Virus record (IMG/VR): IMGVR_UViG_3300032287_004411 | Location: 1-20,542 of that record | DNA: 20,542 nucleotides | Reading direction: 5' to 3' (one strand) | Source: a virus | In this document: positions 1 to 5,262 of the stretch, one piece after another | Layout of the letters: every line of letters starts with the position of its first letter | How positions within the stretch are numbered: the stretch's first letter is position 1 | The notes under the pieces: model-generated | What the model saw: the letters and a program-made list of their open reading frames with translations, nothing else | Told to the model about the DNA's origin: nothing | The model's database searches: none | Position numbers and translations under genes: made by a program

Positions 1-854
1 CCCTGTGCCCAGGTAGCCACGGCTCCAAGATCGCAGACATATTCATAGGTTCCAACGTGCACAGTCTTGGTCCAGGGTGCCAGGAATACCTGTCCACCCA
101 GCTGGCGCCAGCGTTTACAGAAGGTAAAGTCTTCGCTGGTATAGGCACGAGTCTTCTGGTCAATGCTGACATCAAAGAATGCATGTGCCTTGCGATGTGA
201 ATCAGTGATGCGAGTCATGGTCTTGGGGTCCATGGTTTCGGATCCGCCACTGATGATTTCAATCTCAGGCAATTCTGCGGCCATCTTCTCAAACACTTCG
301 CGCTTGACCAACATTAAACCAGTGGCAATGCTTTCTACTTCAACAGGCTCATTGATGTTGAAGGTCAGGCTATCGCCAATGGGCTTGAAGGTGCTCTCGG
401 CAACCACGGCATTGATCATGGGACCTGGAATCTCTGGTCGGGTAGCAACCACACCTTTAACAACATCCCAGTTAATCTTCTTCTTGGCATACTGTCCGCC
501 AATGATGTCTTTATCGGCAGCAATCATGCGAACAACATCGTCGGCCTGGAAGCCCAGATCGGCATCTAAAAACAGTAAATGTGTGGCCTGACTCTTTAAA
601 AATCCTTCTACCAGGATATTACGGGCCTTGGTAATCAAACTCTCGTTGGCAGCAATCTCAAATGCTGCCGGAATGCCCGATTGTCCTAGTTTGGTCAGCA
701 GATTGATAAGGCTGATCATGTACATGTAATTGCACTGTCCACCAAACATGGGAGTCGCAATAAAGATGGATACTGGTTTGCGTTCCTGTGGTTTGTTGAT
801 AAAAAGCGGATTAAGCTTTTGCTGATTGCGCTGAGGCGGTTTAAATTTTGACAA
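1..854 (-). CDS. GT-A-like glycosyltransferase, 3' end beyond window
   Basis: About 284 codons are visible and the C-terminus lies off the left edge. The N-terminal region reads as a nucleotide-sugar transferase fold: beta-strand SIFIATPMFGG (residues 29-39), an NESLITKARN segment (70-79), then LLFLDADLGF with the metal-binding DxD-type motif D97-A98-D99. Such enzymes transfer sugars from activated donors; the acceptor is unknown and could be host surface glycan, virion protein or DNA. I start it at a TTG because GGAG sits 7 nt upstream and the first in-frame ATG (about residue 35) would remove the first strand. It follows a sigma70 promoter and a near-late motif in the preceding gap, so it may be expressed separately from the lysis genes upstream. 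The family call is fairly sure; substrate is not. Confidence 0.75.
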   Translation of the reverse strand, partial: MSKFKPPQRNQQKLNPLFINKPQERKPVSIFIATPMFGGQCNYMYMISLINLLTKLGQSGIPAAFEIAANESLITKARNILVEGFLKSQATHLLFLDADLGFQADDVVRMIAADKDIIGGQYAKKKINWDVVKGVVATRPEIPGPMINAVVAESTFKPIGDSLTFNINEPVEVESIATGLMLVKREVFEKMAAELPEIEIISGGSETMDPKTMTRITDSHRKAHAFFDVSIDQKTRAYTSEDFTFCKRWRQLGGQVFLAPWTKTVHVGTYEYVCDLGAVATWAQ

Positions 855-904
855 TTATATTCTCCAAGTCAAGTTTTTATATAGACAGCATGAACATCAC
901 GCTA

Positions 905-912
905 CATTTATA
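905..912 (-). promoter_or_regulatory. near-match late promoter motif TATAAATG
   Basis: The minus strand reads TATAAATG, one base from the T4-type late -10 TATAAATA found exactly three times elsewhere in the window. It lies 50 nt upstream of the glycosyltransferase start. Weak evidence taken alone. Confidence 0.3.
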
Positions 913-918
913 TATCTA

Positions 919-947
919 ATTCTATGTGATAATTTGGTAAATGTCAA
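919..947 (-). promoter_or_regulatory. sigma70 promoter for the left-edge glycosyltransferase
   Basis: On the minus strand TTGACA (947-942) is followed after exactly 17 nt by TAGAAT (924-919), five of six matches to the -10 consensus. It lies in the gap just after the holin-like gene and about 65 nt upstream of the TTG start at 854. A TATAAATG octamer at 912-905, one mismatch from the T4-type late motif, lies just downstream, so the gene could be read both early and late. Confidence 0.65.
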
Positions 948-951
948 TGGC

Positions 952-1242
952 TTACTTGAAAACAATCATGGCAAGCAAGAGACTTTGACTAAACCAACCC
1001 AGGCCATGCAGGACAGATCCAATGCCGTCCTTGATTATGACCGAACGAATAAAGCTGATCATGAGCGCAGCCTGCACCAGAATGACTATGTCCAGCCCCG
1101 GTGTACGATCAGTCAATCCAGTTAAAATTGCCAGGGCACTGGGAATGAATACGCTGTGCCCAATAATAATACCAATCCAGTTCAGGGTATCAATACCAAT
1201 ACCAGTCAATTTATTGCTGATTGTTTCGAATAATTCTTTCAT
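952..1242 (-). CDS. holin-like small membrane protein
   Basis: A 96-residue protein with about three hydrophobic segments (roughly residues 20-42, 48-70 and 76-95), a short charged N-terminus (MKELFETISNK) and a final lysine. That size and topology fit a class I holin, the protein that permeabilises the inner membrane at lysis. It begins 1 nt after the stop of the SleB-type hydrolase at 1244, so the two are translationally coupled, as holin/endolysin pairs often are. The start at 1242 is chosen for its Shine-Dalgarno (AGAGGATAAC then ATG) rather than the in-frame start at 1281, which lies inside the hydrolase. No sequence motif proves holin function; another small membrane protein is possible. 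Confidence 0.6.
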   Translation of the reverse strand: MKELFETISNKLTGIGIDTLNWIGIIIGHSVFIPSALAILTGLTDRTPGLDIVILVQAALMISFIRSVIIKDGIGSVLHGLGWFSQSLLLAMIVFK

Positions 1243-1243
1243 G

Positions 1244-1774
1244 TTATCCTCTGTAAAAGATGTGACGACCGATTTTAGCAACCTTTTCTTTACGCCAGCC
1301 AGGGTTTACATAGTCGGCATGGTAGTACATGGCATCCTTGAGACCAGGTAATCTAAATCCTTCCAACAGAACCTTTTTAGCAACTTCATAGCTTTCATTG
1401 TATAGCTGTGGTGCCTTTACTCTTAATGTGGCTGGTGATTCACAGTACCAGCTGAACTGACAAACCACTCGATCATAGAACACGTTCTTTTGATAAACAA
1501 CTCCACAGACGCTGCTGGCAAAATTGCCACTGGCTACTCTGTTCATGGTTACCTGTGCTACGGCTACCTTACCTTCAAAGGGCTCACTGGCCGATTCAAA
1601 GTAAATATTGCGTGCCAGGCAATCTAATTCTTTCATGCGAACATCGGCAGTTATTGGGTTGGCCAGATATTCGACTCGATAATTTTGCAATTGATTCGTT
1701 GTAATCAGAGTTACAAAGAACAAGGCCAAGATACTTCCTACTACAGGTACTAGATATTTAATTTTGTCTAGCAT
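1244..1774 (-). CDS. SleB-type cell wall hydrolase with N-terminal signal anchor
   Basis: A 176-residue protein. Residues 8-26 form an uncleaved-looking hydrophobic anchor. Residues about 47-176 match the Hydrolase_2/SleB peptidoglycan hydrolase family: LARNIYFESASEPFEGKVAV contains the expected catalytic glutamate (E60), followed by the family pattern VTMNRV, FS(W) and a DAMYYHADYVNPGW segment. These enzymes cleave the glycan strands of peptidoglycan. The weakly hydrophobic, Gly/Ser/Thr-containing anchor without a clear cleavage site suggests a signal-arrest-release endolysin exported by the host Sec system (inference). GGAG sits 6 nt before the ATG. It lies directly upstream of the holin-like gene and downstream of a terminator. 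The window also encodes a second lysin at 5898-6527. Confidence 0.8.
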   Translation of the reverse strand: MLDKIKYLVPVVGSILALFFVTLITTNQLQNYRVEYLANPITADVRMKELDCLARNIYFESASEPFEGKVAVAQVTMNRVASGNFASSVCGVVYQKNVFYDRVVCQFSWYCESPATLRVKAPQLYNESYEVAKKVLLEGFRLPGLKDAMYYHADYVNPGWRKEKVAKIGRHIFYRG

Positions 1775-1789
1775 AATTTTCTCCGTGGT

Positions 1790-1823
1790 TAAAGAATAAA
1801 CAGCGGCACAAAATGTACCGCTG
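1790..1823 (-). terminator. intrinsic terminator after the 91-aa gene
   Basis: On the minus strand CAGCGGTAC and GTGCCGCTG form a 9-bp stem (one G-U pair) around an ATTTT loop (1823-1815 and 1809-1801), followed by the T-rich run TTTATTCTTT. It lies just after the stop at 1833 and before the lysis gene at 1774, so it separates the two transcription units. Confidence 0.75.
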
Positions 1824-1832
1824 CCTCCCTTA

Positions 1833-2108
1833 TCAGGCAGACTTTTTGCTTGTGGCTTTAGGATCTACGGTTATGTTGGAAACGAAGCCATTCAAGACCT
1901 GGGCCTTGGCTATGATATCGTTTTCTGAGGGATAGGCTGGGAAGCCTGGATGGTCGGGGATGGTCCCGCCATTGAGTTTAGCAGATTCGACCTTGGTTTG
2001 CCAGTCGTTGCTAACTTGTTCACGCTTACCGAAATAATCATCGGCCAGCATGTCTTTCGCCATTTTTAATAGTTCAAGGCGAATCTCGAACGGTGTCATG
2101 TTTGACAT
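1833..2108 (-). CDS. small phage protein of unknown function
   Basis: A 91-residue soluble protein starting MSNMTPFEIRLELLKMAKDML, with a helical N-terminal half and a proline-rich stretch (GGTIPDHPGFPAYPSEND, about 47-64), ending in Lys/Ser/Ala. I recognise the general look of a small protein common in T4-like phages but cannot name a function. The start at 2108 is preferred over the in-frame start at 2168 because GGAGAAG lies 4 nt before it. An exact late motif TATAAATA at 2181-2174 precedes it and a terminator follows it, so it can form a single-gene late transcript with a leader of about 60 nt. Confidence 0.75.
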   Translation of the reverse strand: MSNMTPFEIRLELLKMAKDMLADDYFGKREQVSNDWQTKVESAKLNGGTIPDHPGFPAYPSENDIIAKAQVLNGFVSNITVDPKATSKKSA

Positions 2109-2173
2109 TTTACTTCTCCTGTGTTGTGTAAAGTGTGTGGCAGTTTTATTGGGATCTGCCAACCCCATGCGAT

Positions 2174-2181
2174 TATTTATA
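2174..2181 (-). promoter_or_regulatory. T4-type late promoter TATAAATA
   Basis: The minus strand reads TATAAATA at 2181-2174, 3 nt after the pqqA stop codon and 66 nt upstream of the ATG at 2108. T4-like phages use this octamer as the late -10 element read by gp55-type sigma factors. The expected transcript start is near 2168. The leader contains a short TGGCAG/CTGCCA hairpin. Confidence 0.7.
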
Positions 2182-2183
2182 TA

Positions 2184-2255
2184 TCAGCGATTTGCGATAT
2201 ACATGGTAATTTCAAAGCCAAAACGCATATCTGTTGCTGCTGGTGTTGTCCACAT
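2184..2255 (-). CDS. pqqA: PqqA, pyrroloquinoline quinone precursor peptide
   Basis: A 23-residue peptide: [12 protein letters not shown], then G13-F14-E15-I16-T17-M18-Y19-I20-A21-N22-R23. This has the full pattern of gammaproteobacterial and betaproteobacterial PqqA: the MWT-P start, the GFE-T-Y core and the NR end. PqqA is the ribosomal substrate of PQQ biosynthesis. PqqE (with PqqD) cross-links the conserved Glu and Tyr, which sit exactly at positions 15 and 19 here, and the cross-linked pair becomes the cofactor. GGAG lies 6 nt before the ATG. No pqqB, C, D or E is present in the window, so the peptide would feed a host pathway. It follows the outer-membrane barrel gene and precedes an exact late promoter. 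A TATAGATA motif 40 nt upstream may serve as its own promoter. The alternative, a chance short frame, is very unlikely given the match across the whole peptide. Confidence 0.93.
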   Translation of the reverse strand: MWTTPAATDMRFGFEITMYIANR

Positions 2256-2294
2256 AGTATTCTCCAAGGTTATACAAGCAAATCGCCTGTCATA

Positions 2295-2302
2295 TATCTA
2301 TA
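2295..2302 (-). promoter_or_regulatory. possible late promoter variant TATAGATA upstream of pqqA
   Basis: The minus strand reads TATAGATA, one base away from TATAAATA, 40 nt upstream of the pqqA ATG and just past the end of the beta-barrel gene. No convincing -35/-10 pair was found in this gap. Read-through from the barrel gene is an equally good explanation. Confidence 0.3.
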
Positions 2303-2331
2303 CCAATCACTGATACAGAAAATCATTGTTT

Positions 2332-2886
2332 TTAGAACTTAAAACCAACACTGGCATTGATGGCATTGTAGTTGCTGTCGCCACGTACCTGATCATAGCC
2401 CACACCAACAAAATAGTTCTTGGTGAAGGCATATTCAGCACCGGTGCGCCAGGCACGAGTTGTATCGGCATTGCCACCATCCAAGGCGCTGCGATAACGA
2501 TAACCCAGTTTAACCGACAGGGCCGGAGTTACTGCATACTTGATGCCTGGTTCGGCACTGTAGTAGCTATAATTGGTAGAGCTCTTGAATTTTTCACCAA
2601 CGCCAATGCGGCCATAGGTGCTCAAACCACCGGCTACTGGCACGGTACCAGTAAGACCAGCTTCCAGACGATTGTCGCTCAAATCATTGTCGGTGTTGGT
2701 CTTTTGACGCAGACTGAAATCAGCTTTGAAGGTCTGATTTAAGTCTGTACCCATGGTTACCTTGGTGGCACGAGCATCTGCTGTACCATCAACACCATCA
2801 CGGCTGCTATATTCAACGCTACCAAAACCACCGGCATGGACTGCACCGGCCAACATCATTGCAAAAATTAAAATATACTTCTTCAT
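2332..2886 (-). CDS. outer-membrane beta-barrel protein
   Basis: A 184-residue precursor. Residues 1-18 (MKKYILIFAMMLAGAVHA) are a classical signal peptide with an AHA cleavage site. The rest consists of alternating polar/aromatic strands such as TYGRIGVGEKF, SVKLGYRYRS, WRTGAEYAF and YFVGVGYDQV, ending NASVGFKF with the terminal Phe recognised by the BAM machinery. The length suits an 8-10-stranded OmpW/OmpA-like barrel that would sit in the host outer membrane. Its job in a phage is not evident: porin-like uptake, superinfection exclusion and surface remodelling are all possible. The start at 2886 has AGGAG 5 nt upstream; the in-frame GTG at 2892 does not. It is flanked by a secreted Lys/Ala-rich protein and pqqA. 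Confidence 0.8.
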   Translation of the reverse strand: MKKYILIFAMMLAGAVHAGGFGSVEYSSRDGVDGTADARATKVTMGTDLNQTFKADFSLRQKTNTDNDLSDNRLEAGLTGTVPVAGGLSTYGRIGVGEKFKSSTNYSYYSAEPGIKYAVTPALSVKLGYRYRSALDGGNADTTRAWRTGAEYAFTKNYFVGVGYDQVRGDSNYNAINASVGFKF

Positions 2887-2898
2887 AAACACTCCTGG

Positions 2899-3150
2899 TT
2901 ACTTTTTAACGGGTTTCTTTTTGGCTTCCGCCGCTTTCTCCTTTGCCGCTGCCTTTTCTGCGTCCTTCTTTTTCTTTTCTGCTACAGGATCGCGTTTAGG
3001 CTTTGGTACAGGTTTCTTTTCTGCCGCAGGTTTGGCTGCGTCAGCTTTGGTTACTGCTGGTGTGGCTACAGGTGCTTTCTTGGCTGGCTCTGCTGCCAAG
3101 ACATTCAAGGACAGGGCTGTAATTACTGCTGCAATAAAAATTGATCTCAT
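2899..3150 (-). CDS. secreted Ala/Lys/Pro-rich protein
   Basis: An 83-residue protein. Residues 1-20 (MRSIFIAAVITALSLNVLAA) are a signal peptide. The remainder is almost only Ala, Lys, Pro, Glu and Val (for example AEPAKKAPVATPAVTK and VAEKKKKDAEKAAAKEK), a low-complexity basic region resembling TolA-like or histone-H1-like linkers. After export it would be a disordered, positively charged periplasmic protein; binding to peptidoglycan, LPS or a barrel partner is conceivable but unproven. Two adjacent ATGs exist: the second (3150) has AGGAG at 6 nt, the first (3153) only 3 nt. It begins about 20 nt after the tmRNA 3' hairpin and ends 12 nt before the barrel gene. Confidence 0.65.
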   Translation of the reverse strand: MRSIFIAAVITALSLNVLAAEPAKKAPVATPAVTKADAAKPAAEKKPVPKPKRDPVAEKKKKDAEKAAAKEKAAEAKKKPVKK

Positions 3151-3173
3151 CATGATCTCCTAGTTAGTAAAAT

Positions 3174-3204
3174 GGTAGGTTATTCTGTTACGAGGAAACC
3201 TACC
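3174..3204 (-). terminator. hairpin at the 3' end of the tmRNA gene
   Basis: The minus strand has GGTAGGTT (3204-3197) and AACCTACC (3181-3174), a perfect 8-bp stem with a 15-nt loop, followed by ATTTTA. It could be the 3'-terminal helix of the coding piece, a weak terminator, or both. The T-run is short, so termination is uncertain. Confidence 0.45.
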
Positions 3205-3221
3205 GAAACCCTAGGCAGTGT

Positions 3222-3254
3222 TTAGGCTGCCAATGCGAACTGTTCGTCGTTTGC
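3222..3254 (-). other. tmRNA proteolysis tag frame, ANDEQFALAA plus stop
   Basis: The tag reading frame encodes A-N-D-E-Q-F-A-L-A-A followed by TAA. The first four codons, GCA AAC GAC GAA, equal those of the Escherichia coli tag, and the LAA end is the classic ClpXP/ClpAP degron. The frame is not a free-standing CDS: translation resumes on its first alanine codon after trans-translation. Confidence 0.9.
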
Positions 3255-3390
3255 GTTTACGTGTTTGCTTGATTTACGGTCATCGCCTACCGTGTTGCCG
3301 TCGCCACTATCTAACCCCGTCGAAACCATGTCAGGCCCATCAAAAGAAAACTTGAATCCTTTCACGGTAGCGTCCATTGCTGGTTGTGCT

Positions 3391-3404
3391 GTAGATGCAT
3401 CTAC
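3391..3404. repeat. perfect palindrome in the tmRNA intervening segment
   Basis: GTAGATGCATCTAC is its own reverse complement. It lies in the segment that must be removed between the CCA end of the acceptor piece and the 5' end of the coding piece. As RNA it would form a short hairpin, and a processing signal is a plausible role. Confidence 0.5.
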
Positions 3405-3486
3405 TCAAATTTTCTTATGGTGGACCTGGCGGGAGTCGAACCCGCGTCCGAGATTCCTTCGTCTTGAAGGGATTACAACAATTCAG

Positions 3487-3885
3487 TTATTTAGCCATGT
3501 CTGCCAGTTCACGATAGCCATTGTATGTTGGATGTATGCGATCTGTCGATAGCATTCTCTCCGATATCAGTATAATTGTATCATCATATTCTCGGGCTAT
3601 TTCTCTGACAATGGCCTGCTTCATGGGCTTGATTGGAGGAATAATCCAGTATACTCGGGTACCTTTGACAATCTTTTCCCGCAGTTTAATCAACTCAGCT
3701 TCGGTGTTAAGGCCGGCAAAGTCATTGGTGCCCAGACTAATAATGGTGGTGCGGGCCGGCATGATGGCGAATCTGCGATTCCAATCCTGACTATTGATGC
3801 CACTCTTTACCTGGGCCACACATTCGTGTCGTATATTGCTGACACCATAGGCTATGCTGTCGCCAACAATTAAACAATCAATCAT
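3487..3885 (-). CDS. SGNH/GDSL hydrolase-like protein
   Basis: A 132-residue protein with the SGNH blocks in order: block I IVGDSIAYG with nucleophile S10; block III GTND with N54; and block V DRIHP with the D115/H118 pair. SGNH hydrolases remove acyl groups from lipids, polysaccharides or peptidoglycan. At 132 residues it is shorter than most members, so it is a minimal domain; the block II oxyanion glycine is not obvious. The start at 3885 is inferred because the catalytic fold begins there (MIDCLIVGDS) and it overlaps the upstream oxygenase stop (AATGATTGA). The longer in-frame start at 3960 would lie well inside that gene. With a nearby glycan cassette, deacylation of a surface glycan is a reasonable guess. 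Confidence 0.75.
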   Translation of the reverse strand: MIDCLIVGDSIAYGVSNIRHECVAQVKSGINSQDWNRRFAIMPARTTIISLGTNDFAGLNTEAELIKLREKIVKGTRVYWIIPPIKPMKQAIVREIAREYDDTIILISERMLSTDRIHPTYNGYRELADMAK

Positions 3886-4474
3886 TTTGAATAGGCTCTT
3901 TGTAGTGAAAAAAGGTCTGTATGGAATATCGGTCATTGCTGGTGGTGGGCAACTCAGCACGCAACGTCATCCAATTGGTGGGGAACATGATCAGCTGACC
4001 AGCCTGGGGGCGAATCTCTATGCGTTTCTCTGCCCGATAAAATACCAGCTCGCCGCCCTCGGCCACATCATTGAGATTCCAGATACAGCCCAGGAAACGC
4101 TTGGCTGACAGATGACTCATGACATCGCAGTGTGGAACATGACGATCGCCACTGACCTGATGATAGCAGCGCATTCTAAATTCTTCAAAGTCATGTGCAG
4201 GAATCTGATCCACTCCAATGTAGCAATCTTCCCAGTAACGATCTTTATGAGTCAATACACTTTGAAAGACGTCGGCAATGTCCCAGTCATTCTTGCTTAC
4301 ATTGATTTCTGTGCAGTGATGATATTCGTTTTCCTGACGATACTGCTGCTCTGTGGCCGCATCAAAGCTGTTGATCAATGACTGACATTGATCCGCAGTC
4401 AATGCATTGTCATATACTCTGATATAGTCCGACAAGTTTAGTTGTTTATTTAATACGTCGTATTCTTTAATCAT
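3878..4474 (-). CDS. 2OG-Fe(II) oxygenase-like protein lacking the distal His
   Basis: A 198-residue protein with the prolyl-4-hydroxylase-like double-stranded beta-helix common in T4-like phages. RMRCYHQVSGDRHVPHCDVMSH carries the proximal iron ligands H115 and D117. LGCIWNLNDVAEGGELVF follows, then a C-terminal core around FPTNWMTLRAELP and NDRYSIQTFF, where R182 would bind 2-oxoglutarate. The expected second iron histidine, at the position nine residues into FPxNxxxxH, is R172 here (CGT, one base from CAT). The protein may therefore be inactive, bind metal differently, or have a non-enzymatic role. GAAGGG precedes the ATG and a sigma70-type promoter lies 28 nt upstream. The family is clear; activity is uncertain. 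Confidence 0.8.
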   Translation of the reverse strand: MIKEYDVLNKQLNLSDYIRVYDNALTADQCQSLINSFDAATEQQYRQENEYHHCTEINVSKNDWDIADVFQSVLTHKDRYWEDCYIGVDQIPAHDFEEFRMRCYHQVSGDRHVPHCDVMSHLSAKRFLGCIWNLNDVAEGGELVFYRAEKRIEIRPQAGQLIMFPTNWMTLRAELPTTSNDRYSIQTFFHYKEPIQND

Positions 4475-4501
4475 ATAACCCTTCTTAACTGGCCACCCAC
4501 C

Positions 4502-4530
4502 ATTGTATATTAGGTTGTGGCTTCTGTCAA
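4502..4530 (-). promoter_or_regulatory. sigma70 promoter for the 2OG oxygenase-like gene
   Basis: TTGACA (4530-4525), a 17-nt spacer, then TACAAT (4507-4502), five of six matches at -10. The -35 overlaps the end of the exonuclease gene. The predicted start near 4495 gives a leader of about 20 nt before the ATG at 4474. Downstream genes are the SGNH hydrolase and the tmRNA, which could share this transcript. Confidence 0.65.
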
Positions 4531-5262
4531 TGACTGGTTCTCCATTTCGTACTGTTCACGTACTTTTAACAGAGGCTTGGTCCAGACATCTCTATGTTGT
4601 TTAAATACCTGCACCGTGCAGTCTTCTTCTACCGCCACCAGAACCACCAGCTGAGTAATGGGGATGAAGGTTATTTCTTCATACATGATGGCATAGGCTG
4701 CGCACTGCATGAAGTAACTGTGAATCCATTCTTCCTGTTTGGGCTTGGTTGACGTCTTGAAGTCAATGACACTCAATTTACCATCATACTCACCAATGCA
4801 GTCCACTGTACCGGCCATGCGCAGATGATGGCTAAACATACGAGTCTCCTGACAATGTATGTTGTTGATTCGATTTAACTCAGGTCGAATGCTGCCAAAC
4901 ATTTCCTGCACCAGGGGGCTGTAGTTGCCGATCTTGCCCCGTGCCGGCACTGCCGTGGGGGAGTTGTTTAGATAGGCTTCGATGCGATTGTGTACACCGG
5001 TACCACGACCAGCAGCCACTCGAGCAATCGTGTTGGCGTTTTCAGCACCAACACGTTTACGCCAATTGGCTATGGCTTCACGCCCCAGGATGCTGAGCAC
5101 AGTTGTGACACTGGGATACTTCTCTCCCGTGGGTGTGTTGTAGAAACGCACACCGTTGGGAGCAGTATACTGTTCAATTACTGGTAATCGTTTTTTCCCT
5201 AAACCAAAACCTACGTGATTAAATATAGGGGATAATGTATTGTCGCCAGGGTTTAATGTCAT
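4510..5262 (-). CDS. RecB/Cas4-like PD-(D/E)XK exonuclease
   Basis: A 250-residue nuclease. The core motifs are GTGVHNRIEAYL (H91, E95), a mid-protein acidic residue near HCQETRMF (E139), GTVDCIGEYDGKLSVIDFKTSTK with D154 and the D167-x-K169 pair, and QCAAYAIMYEE with the Q/Y motif. This is the RecB-family arrangement used by phage exonucleases in recombination or host DNA degradation. The N-terminal block with TGEKYPSVTTVL and W-K-R-V-G is also typical of T4-like phage members. The start at 5262 overlaps the upstream methyltransferase by 44 nt and has no good Shine-Dalgarno, so the exact start is uncertain; the longer in-frame start at 5361 would overlap even further. Confidence 0.8.
   Translation of the reverse strand: MTLNPGDNTLSPIFNHVGFGLGKKRLPVIEQYTAPNGVRFYNTPTGEKYPSVTTVLSILGREAIANWRKRVGAENANTIARVAAGRGTGVHNRIEAYLNNSPTAVPARGKIGNYSPLVQEMFGSIRPELNRINNIHCQETRMFSHHLRMAGTVDCIGEYDGKLSVIDFKTSTKPKQEEWIHSYFMQCAAYAIMYEEITFIPITQLVVLVAVEEDCTVQVFKQHRDVWTKPLLKVREQYEMENQSLTEATT

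Larger units (their letters stand above)
3172..3480 (-). ncRNA. ssrA: circularly permuted two-piece tmRNA
   Basis: tmRNA with SmpB rescues stalled ribosomes and tags the nascent protein for proteolysis. On the minus strand the usual 3' half comes first. The acceptor piece (about 3480-3418) contains the T-arm GCGGG-TTCGACT-CCCGC and ends GGTCCACCA. A 79-nt intervening segment (3417-3339) follows. The coding piece then starts at 3338 with GGGCCTGACATGGTTTCGAC, and further on the tag frame reads GCAAACGACGAA and so on. GGGCCTG pairs with CAGGTCC over 7 bp and places a G3-U wobble, the alanyl-tRNA synthetase identity pair. A 5-bp CCTTC/GAAGG hairpin lies in the acceptor piece. This order defines the permuted form known from alphaproteobacteria, some cyanobacteria and a betaproteobacterial lineage. 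The outer ends (3480, 3172) are estimates. The gene starts a few nt after the SGNH hydrolase stop. Confidence 0.92.

Noticed and set aside
163-591. Plus-strand open frame
   Set aside because: It is antisense to the glycosyltransferase, which has the DAD motif and proper codon use. No ribosome-binding site and no domain.
2326-2742. Plus-strand open frame with hydrophobic repeats
   Set aside because: It is antisense to the beta-barrel gene; the apparent repeats mirror strand codons of that gene.
3418-3480. Possible tRNA, because of the T-arm and CCA end
   Set aside because: No anticodon or D-arm is present upstream. The matching acceptor strand lies in the downstream tmRNA coding piece.
3265-3552. 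Plus-strand open frame over the tmRNA region
   Set aside because: It crosses the RNA gene and the end of the SGNH gene on the other strand; structure and tag frame explain the sequence better.
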